This document shows, in pieces, positions 1-7,286 of a DNA stretch of 64,000 nt. The stretch covers positions 1 through 64,000 of the forward strand of contig JAFQJD010000002.1 in assembly GCA_017415105.1 (NCBI GenBank), read 5' to 3'. The translations under genes were made by a program, and so were the position numbers. Source of the DNA: Clostridia bacterium. Its GTDB lineage: Bacteria; Bacillota; Clostridia; UBA1381. The notes under the pieces are model-generated. The model searched no databases. It was not told where the DNA came from and saw only the letters and a list, made by a program, of their open reading frames with translations. The number at the start of each line of letters is the position of its first letter. Within the stretch, counting starts at the first letter, position 1.

Positions 1-862
1 TATCGTGATTTACCTGTGTGGTATAATAACTATCCATCGTGGACGGAGCATTAAATAATACCGCAAGTAAATACTTTTTGATATTCCTTACGTCAGTTGT
101 ATTTTTCTTCATACAGTCAATGACATATTCGATATGTCCTGCATCAAGTTTTAAGAACTTTGATTTAACCAATGCTGCCGGATATTCGTCACCTGCTATG
201 GTTAAATAATCTTTCGCTGTACATACTGTTTCGGTAAGAAGGTCAACAATTTCATCGAGCATTGAAATATCGTGTTTGAAGTTGATAGCCATAATCTCAT
301 AGTCAATATTTTCTTTAATAATTTCTCTGTATGTTTCGACCTCATCTAATCCAATCTTTTCCTTATTATATTTAGGATTTGATTGGATAGGATTTGATGT
401 ATTTATAATAGATAAATTATTACTTGATTCTTTTTTATTTAAAGAGTTAGTATTTAATTGCGTTGGATTTTCCGATGCCGATTTTTCCGATGTCGGATTT
501 ACCGTTATCGGATTTTCCAATATCGGTTTATCCGTTGTTGGATTTTCCAATATCGGTGATGGAACTTCTTGGGGATATTCATAAATAATATACTCGGTCT
601 TTGACATTCGACCATTGGGGTCACGAGTTTGTCTTCGAGTAATATATCCAAACTTTTCAAGCTCCCAAATTGCGGTTCGGATTGCATCAACTTTTTCACG
701 ATTTATCTTGGCAAGTCCCGCCAATGTATAATCCCAATTATCCGGTAGGGAAAGCATCTGAGAGAGAAGACCTTTCGACTTTAATGAAAGTTCACGATTT
801 TTCAGATGGTGATTTGACATTACCGTATAATTTTGATTTTTCTCAACTCTGAATACGGCCAT
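1..862 (-). CDS. Replication initiator A / DUF6017-like protein, 3' end outside window
   Basis: The reading frame is open from an ATG at 862 to the left edge, so the C-terminus is missing. AAGGAG lies 8 nt before the ATG. The first ~100 residues form a winged-helix-type region (MAVFRVEKNQNYTVMSNHHL, then a ...GLLSQMLSLPDNWDYTLAGL stretch) typical of replication initiator A proteins of plasmids and conjugative elements. A Pro/Asn/Ser-rich linker with pentapeptide repeats follows (DNA 472-561). After it comes a helical region (from about residue 170) like the DUF6017 domain that accompanies such initiators. Inferred role: replication initiation of a mobile element. Its place next to the 3' end of rlmD and a small Cys-rich gene supports an element boundary. 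The family call rests on motif resemblance only. Confidence 0.7.
   Translation of the reverse strand, partial: MAVFRVEKNQNYTVMSNHHLKNRELSLKSKGLLSQMLSLPDNWDYTLAGLAKINREKVDAIRTAIWELEKFGYITRRQTRDPNGRMSKTEYIIYEYPQEVPSPILENPTTDKPILENPITVNPTSEKSASENPTQLNTNSLNKKESSNNLSIINTSNPIQSNPKYNKEKIGLDEVETYREIIKENIDYEIMAINFKHDISMLDEIVDLLTETVCTAKDYLTIAGDEYPAALVKSKFLKLDAGHIEYVIDCMKKNTTDVRNIKKYLLAVLFNAPSTMDSYYTTQVNHD
472..561. repeat. Six 15-bp tandem units inside the initiator linker
   Basis: Six imperfect 15-bp units (CCGATGTCGGATTTA-like, starting at 472, 487, 502, 517, 532 and 547) run in register with the codons. On the minus strand they encode five-residue units of the ILENP / TTDKP / ITVNP kind. Two units are almost identical (517 and 547). 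This is a low-complexity interdomain linker that could vary in copy number. Confidence 0.85.
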
Positions 863-894
863 TGCATCAACTCCTTCCGTTTAAAAACTTATAT

Positions 895-926
895 AAAAAA
901 AGACACTAACTTTTTTTGTCAGTGTC
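895..926 (-). terminator. Rho-independent terminator of the small Cys-rich gene
   Basis: On the minus strand GACACTGAC pairs with GTTAGTGTC around a seven-A loop, followed by seven T. The stop codon of the small gene (906-908) lies inside the hairpin. It sits about 30 bp before the initiator start codon, so it may act as an attenuator rather than a full stop. Confidence 0.7.
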
Positions 927-1076
927 GGGTTGGGATTTATTTATTTTTTGATACATCTTGCAGCTCGTCCCATTATGGAAATGCAAGTAGGGACAGAAGG
1001 GGTTTCTTTCATCAAGAAGATAAGAGTCCTTTCCGGTCTTGCAAGTGGGACAGAGTTTTTCAGTTTCTACACTCAT
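906..1076 (-). CDS. Small Cys-rich putative zinc-ribbon protein (56 aa)
   Basis: The start is taken at ATG 1076 (MSVETEKLCPTCKTGK); an AAGGAG lies about 13 nt upstream, a little far. An in-frame start further upstream would add 15 residues with no better ribosome site. The Cys pattern is CPTC near residues 9-12, then C-P-Y and a further C about 10 residues later, which suggests a small metal-binding module. It precedes the replication-initiator-like gene on the same strand, an arrangement seen on mobile elements. No function is recognised. Confidence 0.6.
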   Translation of the reverse strand: MSVETEKLCPTCKTGKDSYLLDERNPFCPYLHFHNGTSCKMYQKINKSQPDTDKKS

Positions 1077-1107
1077 ATATAAAATCACTCTCCTTGAAAA
1101 TTTTATA

Positions 1108-1144
1108 TAAAAAAAGAACATTTAGTTCATAAACCAAATGTTCT
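1108..1144 (-). terminator. Terminator downstream of rlmD
   Basis: AGAACATTT (1115-1123) pairs with AAATGTTCT (1136-1144); on the minus strand the stem is followed by a T-run (A-run 1109-1115 on plus). It lies about 190 bp past the rlmD stop. The sequence between, 1145-1336, shows no convincing gene and may hold the element/chromosome junction. Confidence 0.75.
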
Positions 1145-1336
1145 TTGTAAAGTATTAAATTGTATTTTTTTAATGCTAAAATGCACTTAAATGTTGAAGT
1201 TATTCTATTGTATTCCCACACTCTACATCAATTACGACTCTTACGTTAATGTAGTTTTTTATCTCCTTATTTCGGAATTTATCGCCCTCTGCATTAAACA
1301 CCGTATGCTTCGCAAAGTGCCTAAAATAAAGGATTT

Positions 1337-2701
1337 CTACGTATTTTGTCTTTGTAGCAAAACCACAGTCTCCACGTGCGAAGTATGCGGAAACATATCC
1401 ACCCCTGTGCATTTAGTCGGGGTATATCCCAGCTCTGCTAAAAACTTCGCGTCACGTGCAAGAGTTGATGCGTTGCACGAAACATAAACTATACGCTTTG
1501 GTTCGGCTTGGGCAATTGCCCTTAATGTCGCCTCGTCACTGCCCTTTCGGGGCGGGTCAAGAATTACAACATCAGGTCGTATACCGCTCTCAATTAGCTT
1601 TGGCACTGCGTTTTCTGCACTGTCGGCAAAAAATTCAGCATTTGTTATGCCGTTATTTTCGGCGTTCTTTTTTGCATCCTTAACTGCCTGCTCAACTATT
1701 TCAATTCCTGTAACGTGCTTTGCCGTTTTTGATGCAGAAAGCGAAATTGTTCCTATTCCGCAATAGACATCAAGAACTTTGTCTTTTTCTGTGATTTGTG
1801 CATATTCAAGTGCTTTCCCGTACAGTTTTTCGGTCATATACGGGTTTATCTGATAAAAGCTGTGCGGTGAAATACTGAATTTTATACCGCAAAGAGTGTC
1901 CTCAATTTCGGGCTTGCCGTAAATGAGCTTGTTTTCCTCTCCAAGTACATTGTTTGTCTGTTTTTCATTTATATTGATAAAAATTGACACGATATTCTCT
2001 GAAATCGACCGCAATTTCTTTATCAGAATTTCACGTTTGGGTACGTTTTTGCCGTTTACCGACACAACTACCATTATTTCGCCACTGTTACGTCCGTCAC
2101 GTATAAATACACGCCTCACAAGACCTGTATGTGTTGCCTCGTCATACGGTTTTATGTTAACCTCTGACATATATTCCTTAACGGCATCAACAATTTTCCC
2201 GTTAAGCTCCTGCCCTGCCATACAGTCAGTAACAGGGATAATCTCATGCGAACGTTTTGCATAAAATCCGCTGACAACCTCGCCATTCCTGTCCGTGCCT
2301 ATCGGGAAAATACACTTGTTCCTGTAACGTTCAGGGTTTTCCATACCCAGAACCTCATCACACTTAAACCCGTCAAATCCGCCTATTCTCTGCATTGCCG
2401 CCTCGATGAAGCCACGTTTTATCTCAAGCTGATTTTTGTATTTTATATGCTGTAAGTGACAGCCTCCGCATCGTTTAAAAACCGGACATTCCGGCTCTTT
2501 TCGCATCGGTGACGGTGTAATTATATTAAGAACTCTGCCTATTGCGTATCGTGATAGGACCTTAACAACGACGATTTCTGCCACATCGCCCGTAACCGTC
2601 ATCGGCACAAACACCGCAAAACCGTCTATCTGCCCCACTCCGTTACAGTCGGAGGAAACGCCCGTTATTTCTATATTATAATGCTTGTTCTTTTCTACCA
2701 T
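1337..2701 (-). CDS. rlmD: 23S rRNA (uracil-5-)-methyltransferase RlmD-like
   Basis: This is a 454-residue RumA/TrmA-family enzyme that methylates a uracil of 23S rRNA with S-adenosylmethionine. An N-terminal TRAM region is followed by Fe-S cysteines C72, C78 and C81 (CPVFKRCGGCHLQ) and a later Cys in VTDCMAG. The SAM motif DVYCGIGTISL is near residue 317, DPPRKG near 384, and the nucleophile Cys in YVSCNAST near 408. The length is normal. The start is set at 2701 because AAAGG lies 8 nt upstream; the ATG at 2707 would sit directly on the ribosome site. Single-gene unit with its own promoter. The paralogues RlmCD/TrmFO-type cannot be fully excluded. The 3' end (HVETVV codons) is a known integration hotspot for Firmicute conjugative elements. 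Confidence 0.92.
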   Translation of the reverse strand: MVEKNKHYNIEITGVSSDCNGVGQIDGFAVFVPMTVTGDVAEIVVVKVLSRYAIGRVLNIITPSPMRKEPECPVFKRCGGCHLQHIKYKNQLEIKRGFIEAAMQRIGGFDGFKCDEVLGMENPERYRNKCIFPIGTDRNGEVVSGFYAKRSHEIIPVTDCMAGQELNGKIVDAVKEYMSEVNIKPYDEATHTGLVRRVFIRDGRNSGEIMVVVSVNGKNVPKREILIKKLRSISENIVSIFININEKQTNNVLGEENKLIYGKPEIEDTLCGIKFSISPHSFYQINPYMTEKLYGKALEYAQITEKDKVLDVYCGIGTISLSASKTAKHVTGIEIVEQAVKDAKKNAENNGITNAEFFADSAENAVPKLIESGIRPDVVILDPPRKGSDEATLRAIAQAEPKRIVYVSCNASTLARDAKFLAELGYTPTKCTGVDMFPHTSHVETVVLLQRQNT

Positions 2702-2799
2702 AAACATATCCTTTAACTATCCGGCTTCCGAAACGGCGTTTATAGAGAACGCATTTTAGCCGTTCGAGGTAAATTCCGTTTTGAAAGCTCCGATTCATA
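2702..2799 (-). promoter_or_regulatory. Structured 5' leader of rlmD
   Basis: About 100 nt separate the promoter from the start codon. The leader RNA contains GCTTTCAAAACGG facing CCGTTTCGGAAGC (11 of 13 pairs, including a wobble). Inside are two overlapping, mutually exclusive short stems (GAACGGC with GCCGTTTC, and GCGTT with AACGC). It resembles a folded leader, but no known riboswitch class was recognised. Confidence 0.4.
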
Positions 2800-2805
2800 A
2801 CTACA

Positions 2806-2834
2806 TTTTACACCATTCCAACACTTTTTGCAAT
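2806..2834 (-). promoter_or_regulatory. Promoter of rlmD
   Basis: On the minus strand TTGCAA (2829-2834) and TAAAAT (2806-2811) are separated by exactly 17 bp and preceded by a TGGTG-type extended element. Strong sigma-A match. Confidence 0.75.
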
Positions 2835-2910
2835 AGAAAACATAAAAATTCCGCTCGTGTTGACTTTTCCTGCTATAAAACCAAGATTGGTATGTTGTTA
2901 AATAAAATGG

Positions 2911-2939
2911 CAACCGCCGTGGTTATTCCACGGCGGTTG
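2911..2939 (-). terminator. Strong terminator overlapping the end of the 3.0-kb gene
   Basis: CAACCGCCGTGG (2911-2922) pairs perfectly with CCACGGCGGTTG (2928-2939) around a 5-nt loop, followed on the minus strand by CCATTTTATTT. The stop codon of the adjacent gene lies in the loop. Confidence 0.85.
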
Positions 2940-3588
2940 TTTTGCGTTCTTCTATTGCTGTTATTACATCGTTCAATAACTTTTTAATCATAGCTTCAAA
3001 ATCGTTTTGTGTTTGAATTTTTTCATACTTTTCGTTCTCTTCTCCTATTGGCGGAAAATACCAGTGAGTTTTTATTGCGTTTAATCTATTTTCTTTGTCT
3101 TTTTCAAATTTTTCTTCATCCAAGACATTGACAACAACTTTCTCGTACTTACTGCTGTCGGCTTCTCTGACTGTTCCCCATCCTGGACCATATCCTCCAA
3201 TTGCATTATTTACCAATACAATTTGAGGGCGTATTTCATCGCTATCTTTTATTTTTTTATGAAAATTCCCTGTATCTGGATCATAATCAACAAAACCAGA
3301 CTCTTTTACTTCTTTAAAAGGAACTCTATTTTTATACTTCTTTTCTGCCTTAATAACATCTCCCGTTGTAATGCAATACGGCATTATATGTACTGCGGTT
3401 GCACCTTTATATTCATCTTTTAGGTTTTCCGTTGCCTCTTTTGTTAAATCCAAACGTATCCAGTAAATCCCCTGATACTGACCTCTTCCAAATGTCCCTT
3501 TGCCAATGTTTTCAAATTCATTTCTAAAAGCTTTCAAAAGACCATTCGCAATCCCTGTTTTTCTTTTTTTAAATTCTTCATATTTCAT
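2923..3588 (-). CDS. Hypothetical protein (221 aa)
   Basis: The gene has a good ribosome site (AGGAGG, 8 nt before ATG), its own promoter and a terminator in its last codons, so it is real. The protein starts MKYEEFKKRKTGIANGLL and is mixed alpha/beta and charged. It has no signal peptide or membrane segment. A Gly/Tyr-rich stretch (GYGPGWGTVREAD near residue 130) and IYWIRLDLT near 42 are the most distinctive parts. No family is recognised. Being a lone gene near an element boundary, it could be a defence, immunity or accessory gene, but nothing proves this. Confidence 0.7.
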   Translation of the reverse strand: MKYEEFKKRKTGIANGLLKAFRNEFENIGKGTFGRGQYQGIYWIRLDLTKEATENLKDEYKGATAVHIMPYCITTGDVIKAEKKYKNRVPFKEVKESGFVDYDPDTGNFHKKIKDSDEIRPQIVLVNNAIGGYGPGWGTVREADSSKYEKVVVNVLDEEKFEKDKENRLNAIKTHWYFPPIGEENEKYEKIQTQNDFEAMIKKLLNDVITAIEERKTTAVE

Positions 3589-3609
3589 AATATCGACCTC
3601 CTTTTCTTA

Positions 3610-3638
3610 ATTATACCAAATCCATATCCAAAAATCAA
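3610..3638 (-). promoter_or_regulatory. Promoter of the 221-aa hypothetical gene
   Basis: TTGATT (3633-3638, minus) and TATAAT (3610-3615) are separated by 17 bp. It lies in the 55-bp gap after the phosphoesterase gene, so the hypothetical gene is independently transcribed. Confidence 0.75.
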
Positions 3639-3643
3639 TATTC

Positions 3644-4306
3644 TTAAAAATCCTCGCTATACGGCAAAATCTCCCATTCTCCCGCTTCTGTGACGTGATA
3701 ATATTTATCTGTTTCGGTATCGACCATAAGGACGGGGATAATTCCACTTTTGTGAACATTTCCATCGATATAATAATGACTTGCTCCGTCATAGTAAATC
3801 TCGTGAAAGTTCGGGTTCCGGGCAATATTGCTTGTGTGTATATGACCTGCTACAACCTTCATTTCAAGTCCTTCTATCTCCCCTAATTCCTCAGGGAATT
3901 TCCACAGATATGTGTTTTCAGATGTAGAGTCCTCCCAATATTCTCCTGCATCCTCGTCGATACCGGCATGGACAAATACGGTATTCCCCTCAACATAGTA
4001 TTTAGGAAGACCCAGCATCCAACCCAGATATTTTTCGTCCTTATCCCAATCGTACTTTACGCTGTTTAACGGCCACCTACCCGTCAAAGCCATTTCACAA
4101 TGGTTACCCATCAGCGCTATCACTTTATCCTGACCGTATCTCTTTTGGAGATCCATTATTTTATCAAGAACCCCATATGTTTCAGGACCATGAATGTAAT
4201 CACCAAGAAGCACAAGTTTATTATCTCCCGAAAGGTCCACAAGCGATAAAGCGGTTTCAAATTCCGCCAGATATCCGTGAATATCAGACATTGCATATAC
4301 TTTCAT
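3644..4306 (-). CDS. Calcineurin-like metallophosphoesterase (PPP-type)
   Basis: This is a 220-residue cytoplasmic phosphatase of the serine/threonine-phosphatase / Ap4A-hydrolase superfamily. Metal-ligand motifs are visible in order: D8-x-H10 (SDIHG), G35-D36 (GDYIHG), N68-H69 (GNHC), H113 (FVHAG), and H155/H157 (GHIHT). The usual PPP motif GDxxDRG reads GDYIHGP here, so the second Asp and the Arg that bind phosphate are replaced. The start is ATG 4306, with AAAGGTGG at the right distance; an upstream GTG is possible. It begins 2 bp after the stop of the preceding gene, so the two are probably translationally coupled. Substrate unknown. Confidence 0.85.
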   Translation of the reverse strand: MKVYAMSDIHGYLAEFETALSLVDLSGDNKLVLLGDYIHGPETYGVLDKIMDLQKRYGQDKVIALMGNHCEMALTGRWPLNSVKYDWDKDEKYLGWMLGLPKYYVEGNTVFVHAGIDEDAGEYWEDSTSENTYLWKFPEELGEIEGLEMKVVAGHIHTSNIARNPNFHEIYYDGASHYYIDGNVHKSGIIPVLMVDTETDKYYHVTEAGEWEILPYSEDF

Positions 4307-4308
4307 TC

Positions 4309-4884
4309 TTATTCCCACCTTTCAAAATACTCTTCGAAATCATTTGCAAAAATCTTTGCAAGTGTATTAAGCAATTCCCTTTTATAGAATCCATTCTCAC
4401 TACAATCCAATCTTTGTGTGGCGCATATTTTGTTTTGCTCACTAAAATACTGTTTTCTTTCAAAATATTCTTCAAGTGTCGGGAAATATTTCAGTTTAAA
4501 TCCCGTTTCTCCGGTCTTTGCCCACTTATATAAATCAAAACTTTCTTCAATAAGCATAAATGCAACATCAAAATATTTCAAGTTCGGGTTCATCTCACGC
4601 CATCGGTGAGGGGGAGCAAAAAAATCTGATTCATTTATAAACTCTTCTACCTCTGCTATAACTTTCATTGCCTTTTCATATATTTCATCCGAATACCAAA
4701 AGCTTGTTGTTGCAATCTCTCTCGCTTCTTCAAATCTTTTTCGTTCAAATTTTTTGATGTTCTCATCCTCACCCGGATAATTTTCCATCAAGTCTATATA
4801 TGAAGATATCCGTTTGCAAAGAATCTCATATATTTTCGTAATGTTTTCATACGCTTTCGTAAGTAAAAATTTTCTTGTATTCAT
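4309..4884 (-). CDS. Hypothetical helical protein (191 aa)
   Basis: The ATG has an excellent ribosome site (AAGGAGG, 7 nt). The protein is strongly alpha-helical, acidic and rich in Glu, Lys, Phe and Tyr, with no signal peptide or membrane segment. Trp, Phe and Arg clusters (APPHRWREMNP near residue 90) may mark a core. It overlaps the preceding small ORF by 4 bp (ATGA) and is followed 2 bp later by the phosphoesterase gene. The three form one tight operon. No family recognised. Confidence 0.75.
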   Translation of the reverse strand: MNTRKFLLTKAYENITKIYEILCKRISSYIDLMENYPGEDENIKKFERKRFEEAREIATTSFWYSDEIYEKAMKVIAEVEEFINESDFFAPPHRWREMNPNLKYFDVAFMLIEESFDLYKWAKTGETGFKLKYFPTLEEYFERKQYFSEQNKICATQRLDCSENGFYKRELLNTLAKIFANDFEEYFERWE

Positions 4885-4973
4885 AATAATTCCTCCTTAA
4901 ATCTTTGCTTCATTATCTTTCCGCAATTTGCCCACGGCTTATCTCTGCTCTTCCACGTAATAAGTATGCACAT
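4881..4973 (-). CDS. 30-aa small ORF coupled to the next gene
   Basis: AGAAGGAGGTG, an almost perfect anti-16S match, stands 7-8 nt before ATG 4973. The 30-codon frame (MCILITWKSRDKPWANC..., ending KEELL) stops with a TGA that overlaps the ATG of the 191-aa gene as ATGA, and its last codons carry that gene's ribosome site. It may be a leader peptide or a true microprotein. The strong ribosome site and the exact overlap are the evidence; no homology is known. Confidence 0.6.
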   Translation of the reverse strand: MCILITWKSRDKPWANCGKIMKQRFKEELL

Positions 4974-5031
4974 TTTTATACACCTCCTTCTGTTCAATAA
5001 CGAGTGACTTCCTATATTTAGCAGAAAATTT

Positions 5032-5057
5032 AAAAAGGTGCATTACTGCACCTTTTT
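5032..5057 (-). terminator. Terminator of the WYL regulator gene
   Basis: AAAAAGGTGCA (5032-5042) pairs perfectly with TGCACCTTTTT (5047-5057) around a 4-nt loop, with A/T-tails suited to the minus strand. It overlaps the stop codon at 5056. Confidence 0.85.
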
Positions 5058-6213
5058 ATGTGTATAATTGTTGTATTTCTGACAGAAGATTTTGTATGCG
5101 TTTCTTCATACACTTTGACGCATCGGTATCATCTGTTATAATCACCTTGTTTCCGTATCGCATTACCCATTCTTCAAAGAATGATGGCGATGCTTTTACA
5201 TATACAACATCGCCCTTTACAGAGAATGTATCACCGAACGCATCATATACAAACGAATAATCTTTTCTTTCTTTTTCAGAAAAGTTTTTCCATATGATTC
5301 TGAACGAATAACAAGGAGATTCTTTTACTGCACCGCCCGCTGCCCATTCCTCTTTATGAAGATATGCCACTTGCTTGTCCCACAAGTCTACTTTTTCTTC
5401 TGTTCCGTACGGGAAACGTGCCGGTTTGTTTTTTTGTGTTCTTACCGTTTTTGTTTCAATGCCAATATTGCACATTCTGTCTATGCGGTAAACAGTAACT
5501 CCACTGCTGAAATTCACAAAGTTGCTCTCCATGCTTATATATTCCCTCTGACAGTTAGCAAGCAACCAGAATTTTCCGTCATAAGAAACTATCATATATG
5601 GACTCACAATATATTCTCGTTCTTTTTTCCTGAACAGTTCACCGTTTTTATCAATACCAAGCATTGAAAACCTTATCATGGCATTTTGCGATATTGCACT
5701 GCTTAACATGCTGAGATTTTTTTCTGTCATTGCCTTGTCTTTATCGTTAAAATGATGTATCAGAGATTTTGCTATATTCTGCTCCTCATATGAATAGTGG
5801 ACACTTGCCATTTCGTTTATCAGTCTTTTTTCAAGACTTTGTTTTTCCTTTTCTGAAAAAACTTCTGCTTTTCTTATGCTCCGGATCAAAAAATCGAGCT
5901 CGTGTTTTCCTATACTGTGATTATAGTATATTTTTCGGTTGCGTATTCCACTTCGTTCGGGATGTTCTTTTCTTTCTTTGTATCCCGGATATACTATTTT
6001 CCATTCTTCTTCATCAAGAAGACTGCCATCTATATCAGTATTATATGCTTCTGCGATTTCAAACAGCCTGCGAGTAAAGCTGTTTTTATAGCCCATAAGT
6101 TTGTCTGCACCATCAATAGCTCTGATTCCTTTTTGAGTTATCGGGTGGTCTTCGTCAGTATATTTCTTTAACATTTCTATAAGCTTAAGTCGGTTTCTCA
6201 ATTCTTCAGCCAT
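5056..6213 (-). CDS. WYL-domain transcriptional regulator
   Basis: This 385-residue protein has an N-terminal helix-turn-helix-like part (RNRLKLIEMLKKYTDEDHP, residues ~6-30) and a WYL sensor domain around residues 185-265 (SPYMIVSYDGKFWLLANC). A C-terminal WCX-like extension follows. Such proteins usually repress or activate nearby genes in response to small ligands or nucleic acid. The start is put at ATG 6213, with GAGG 7 nt upstream. ATG 6219, which would overlap the preceding stop as ATGA, is the alternative. It follows the AraC regulator gene directly, so the two regulators are probably cotranscribed. Confidence 0.8.
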   Translation of the reverse strand: MAEELRNRLKLIEMLKKYTDEDHPITQKGIRAIDGADKLMGYKNSFTRRLFEIAEAYNTDIDGSLLDEEEWKIVYPGYKERKEHPERSGIRNRKIYYNHSIGKHELDFLIRSIRKAEVFSEKEKQSLEKRLINEMASVHYSYEEQNIAKSLIHHFNDKDKAMTEKNLSMLSSAISQNAMIRFSMLGIDKNGELFRKKEREYIVSPYMIVSYDGKFWLLANCQREYISMESNFVNFSSGVTVYRIDRMCNIGIETKTVRTQKNKPARFPYGTEEKVDLWDKQVAYLHKEEWAAGGAVKESPCYSFRIIWKNFSEKERKDYSFVYDAFGDTFSVKGDVVYVKASPSFFEEWVMRYGNKVIITDDTDASKCMKKRIQNLLSEIQQLYT

Positions 6214-6215
6214 TT

Positions 6216-7088
6216 TCATTCCTCAAGTTTCGATTTAATTGTCTTTATATATTCAGTCGGTGACATATCAACTTCTTTTTTAAAGATACGGCTGAAATAG
6301 TGTACCGACGAAAAGCCGAGCATTGTGGCAATCTCGGTCATATTGTGGGTGCCTTCACGCATCATTTTCTTGGCTTCTTTAACCTTGAGCCCGGTTATGA
6401 ACCCGACTATAGTCTGTCCGTAAAATTCCCTGAATGTACGGCATAGTGTGGATTTATTCGTGCCGTAGAGGAAGCATATTTCGTTCAGGCTGATTTTTTC
6501 ACGGAAGTTCTTTTTTATATATGTATAAATCTCGTACGTTTTCGGGTCAGAGCTGTCATATTTATGTCCGCTTTCCTGAATTACGGTCGTTCTTATTATC
6601 TCGATAAGAAACGTTTCAAGCTTCAGCTTTATCATCTGGTCAGCACCAAACGGGTAGTCCCTGCGTTTTTTCATATCCGTAAGATTTGGGATATCATACG
6701 GCGGCAAGAACACCGTTCTGCCCTCTTTTACAACGTCTGTAAGAAGTCTTTGCTGTTCCTGCGTGAGAATTATCGGTTTTTTTGAAAACACCTCAAGCTC
6801 GGGTGCTTTACACTCAAATCCGATTATTATAACATTTGTCGTAGTGTCACCCGTACACGTCAGAGAATGTGTTTCGCCTGCCTTATGTATAAGCATCATA
6901 TTCGCCTCAAGTGTGCCGGTGTAGTTTTGTGCATCAACATTTATCGAGCCGACATCAACATAGACAAGCTCACAGAATGCGTGATTGTCCTTAAAAGTCT
7001 GATATTCCGGTGCAAATTCAAAGTAGTGGATGTTTGCCATGCGTGTAACATCAATTTTTTTCTCAAAATGCTTGAGTTTGAATTCCAT
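6216..7088 (-). CDS. AraC-family regulator (cupin sensor + double HTH)
   Basis: 290 residues. An N-terminal cupin-like ligand domain (about 20-120) is followed by two helix-turn-helix motifs in the last 100 residues (KISLNEICFLYGTNKSTLCR, then MTEIATMLGFSSVHYFSRIF). This is the usual form for cytosolic regulators of sugar genes. AAGGAG lies 8 nt before ATG 7088. It is divergent from the M24-peptidase operon. The 198-bp region between them holds 21-bp-spaced direct repeats next to the operon promoter, which fits activation by this protein. A similar block upstream of the GHL6-like gene at 14.4 kb suggests a second target. Confidence 0.88.
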   Translation of the reverse strand: MEFKLKHFEKKIDVTRMANIHYFEFAPEYQTFKDNHAFCELVYVDVGSINVDAQNYTGTLEANMMLIHKAGETHSLTCTGDTTTNVIIIGFECKAPELEVFSKKPIILTQEQQRLLTDVVKEGRTVFLPPYDIPNLTDMKKRRDYPFGADQMIKLKLETFLIEIIRTTVIQESGHKYDSSDPKTYEIYTYIKKNFREKISLNEICFLYGTNKSTLCRTFREFYGQTIVGFITGLKVKEAKKMMREGTHNMTEIATMLGFSSVHYFSRIFKKEVDMSPTEYIKTIKSKLEE

Positions 7089-7140
7089 ATCATCAGCTCC
7101 TTAATTTCATTTTAGCACCAACAAACATTTTAGTCAATAA

Positions 7141-7232
7141 AAATTTAGGTGATTTTAAAAAAATTTACGATTGTGCAAAAAAAATTTACGATAAGATAAA
7201 GACACACGTGAAATTTTAGTTTATAATATAAT
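7141..7232 (+). promoter_or_regulatory. Promoter and AraC-type direct-repeat operator of the M24 operon
   Basis: AAATTTACGAT occurs at 7161-7171 and again at 7182-7192, exactly 21 bp apart; a weaker copy (AAATTTAGG) starts at 7141. Directly downstream are AAGACA (7199-7204), a 17-bp spacer and TATAAT (7222-7227). Half-sites two helical turns apart abutting the -35 are the classical layout for an AraC-type activator. The 34 bp 7171-7204 match the block at 14402-14435 on the other strand at 26 positions. Confidence 0.7.
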
Positions 7233-7286
7233 CAAGGCACTGTATGTGCAATTAAAAAAATACATATGTAAAAGGAGAGATTTATT

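Noticed and set aside
1200-1412. 70-codon frame overlapping the rlmD end
   Set aside because: No ribosome site, and over a third of it lies inside rlmD in another frame. It may be remnant element DNA, but not a supported gene.
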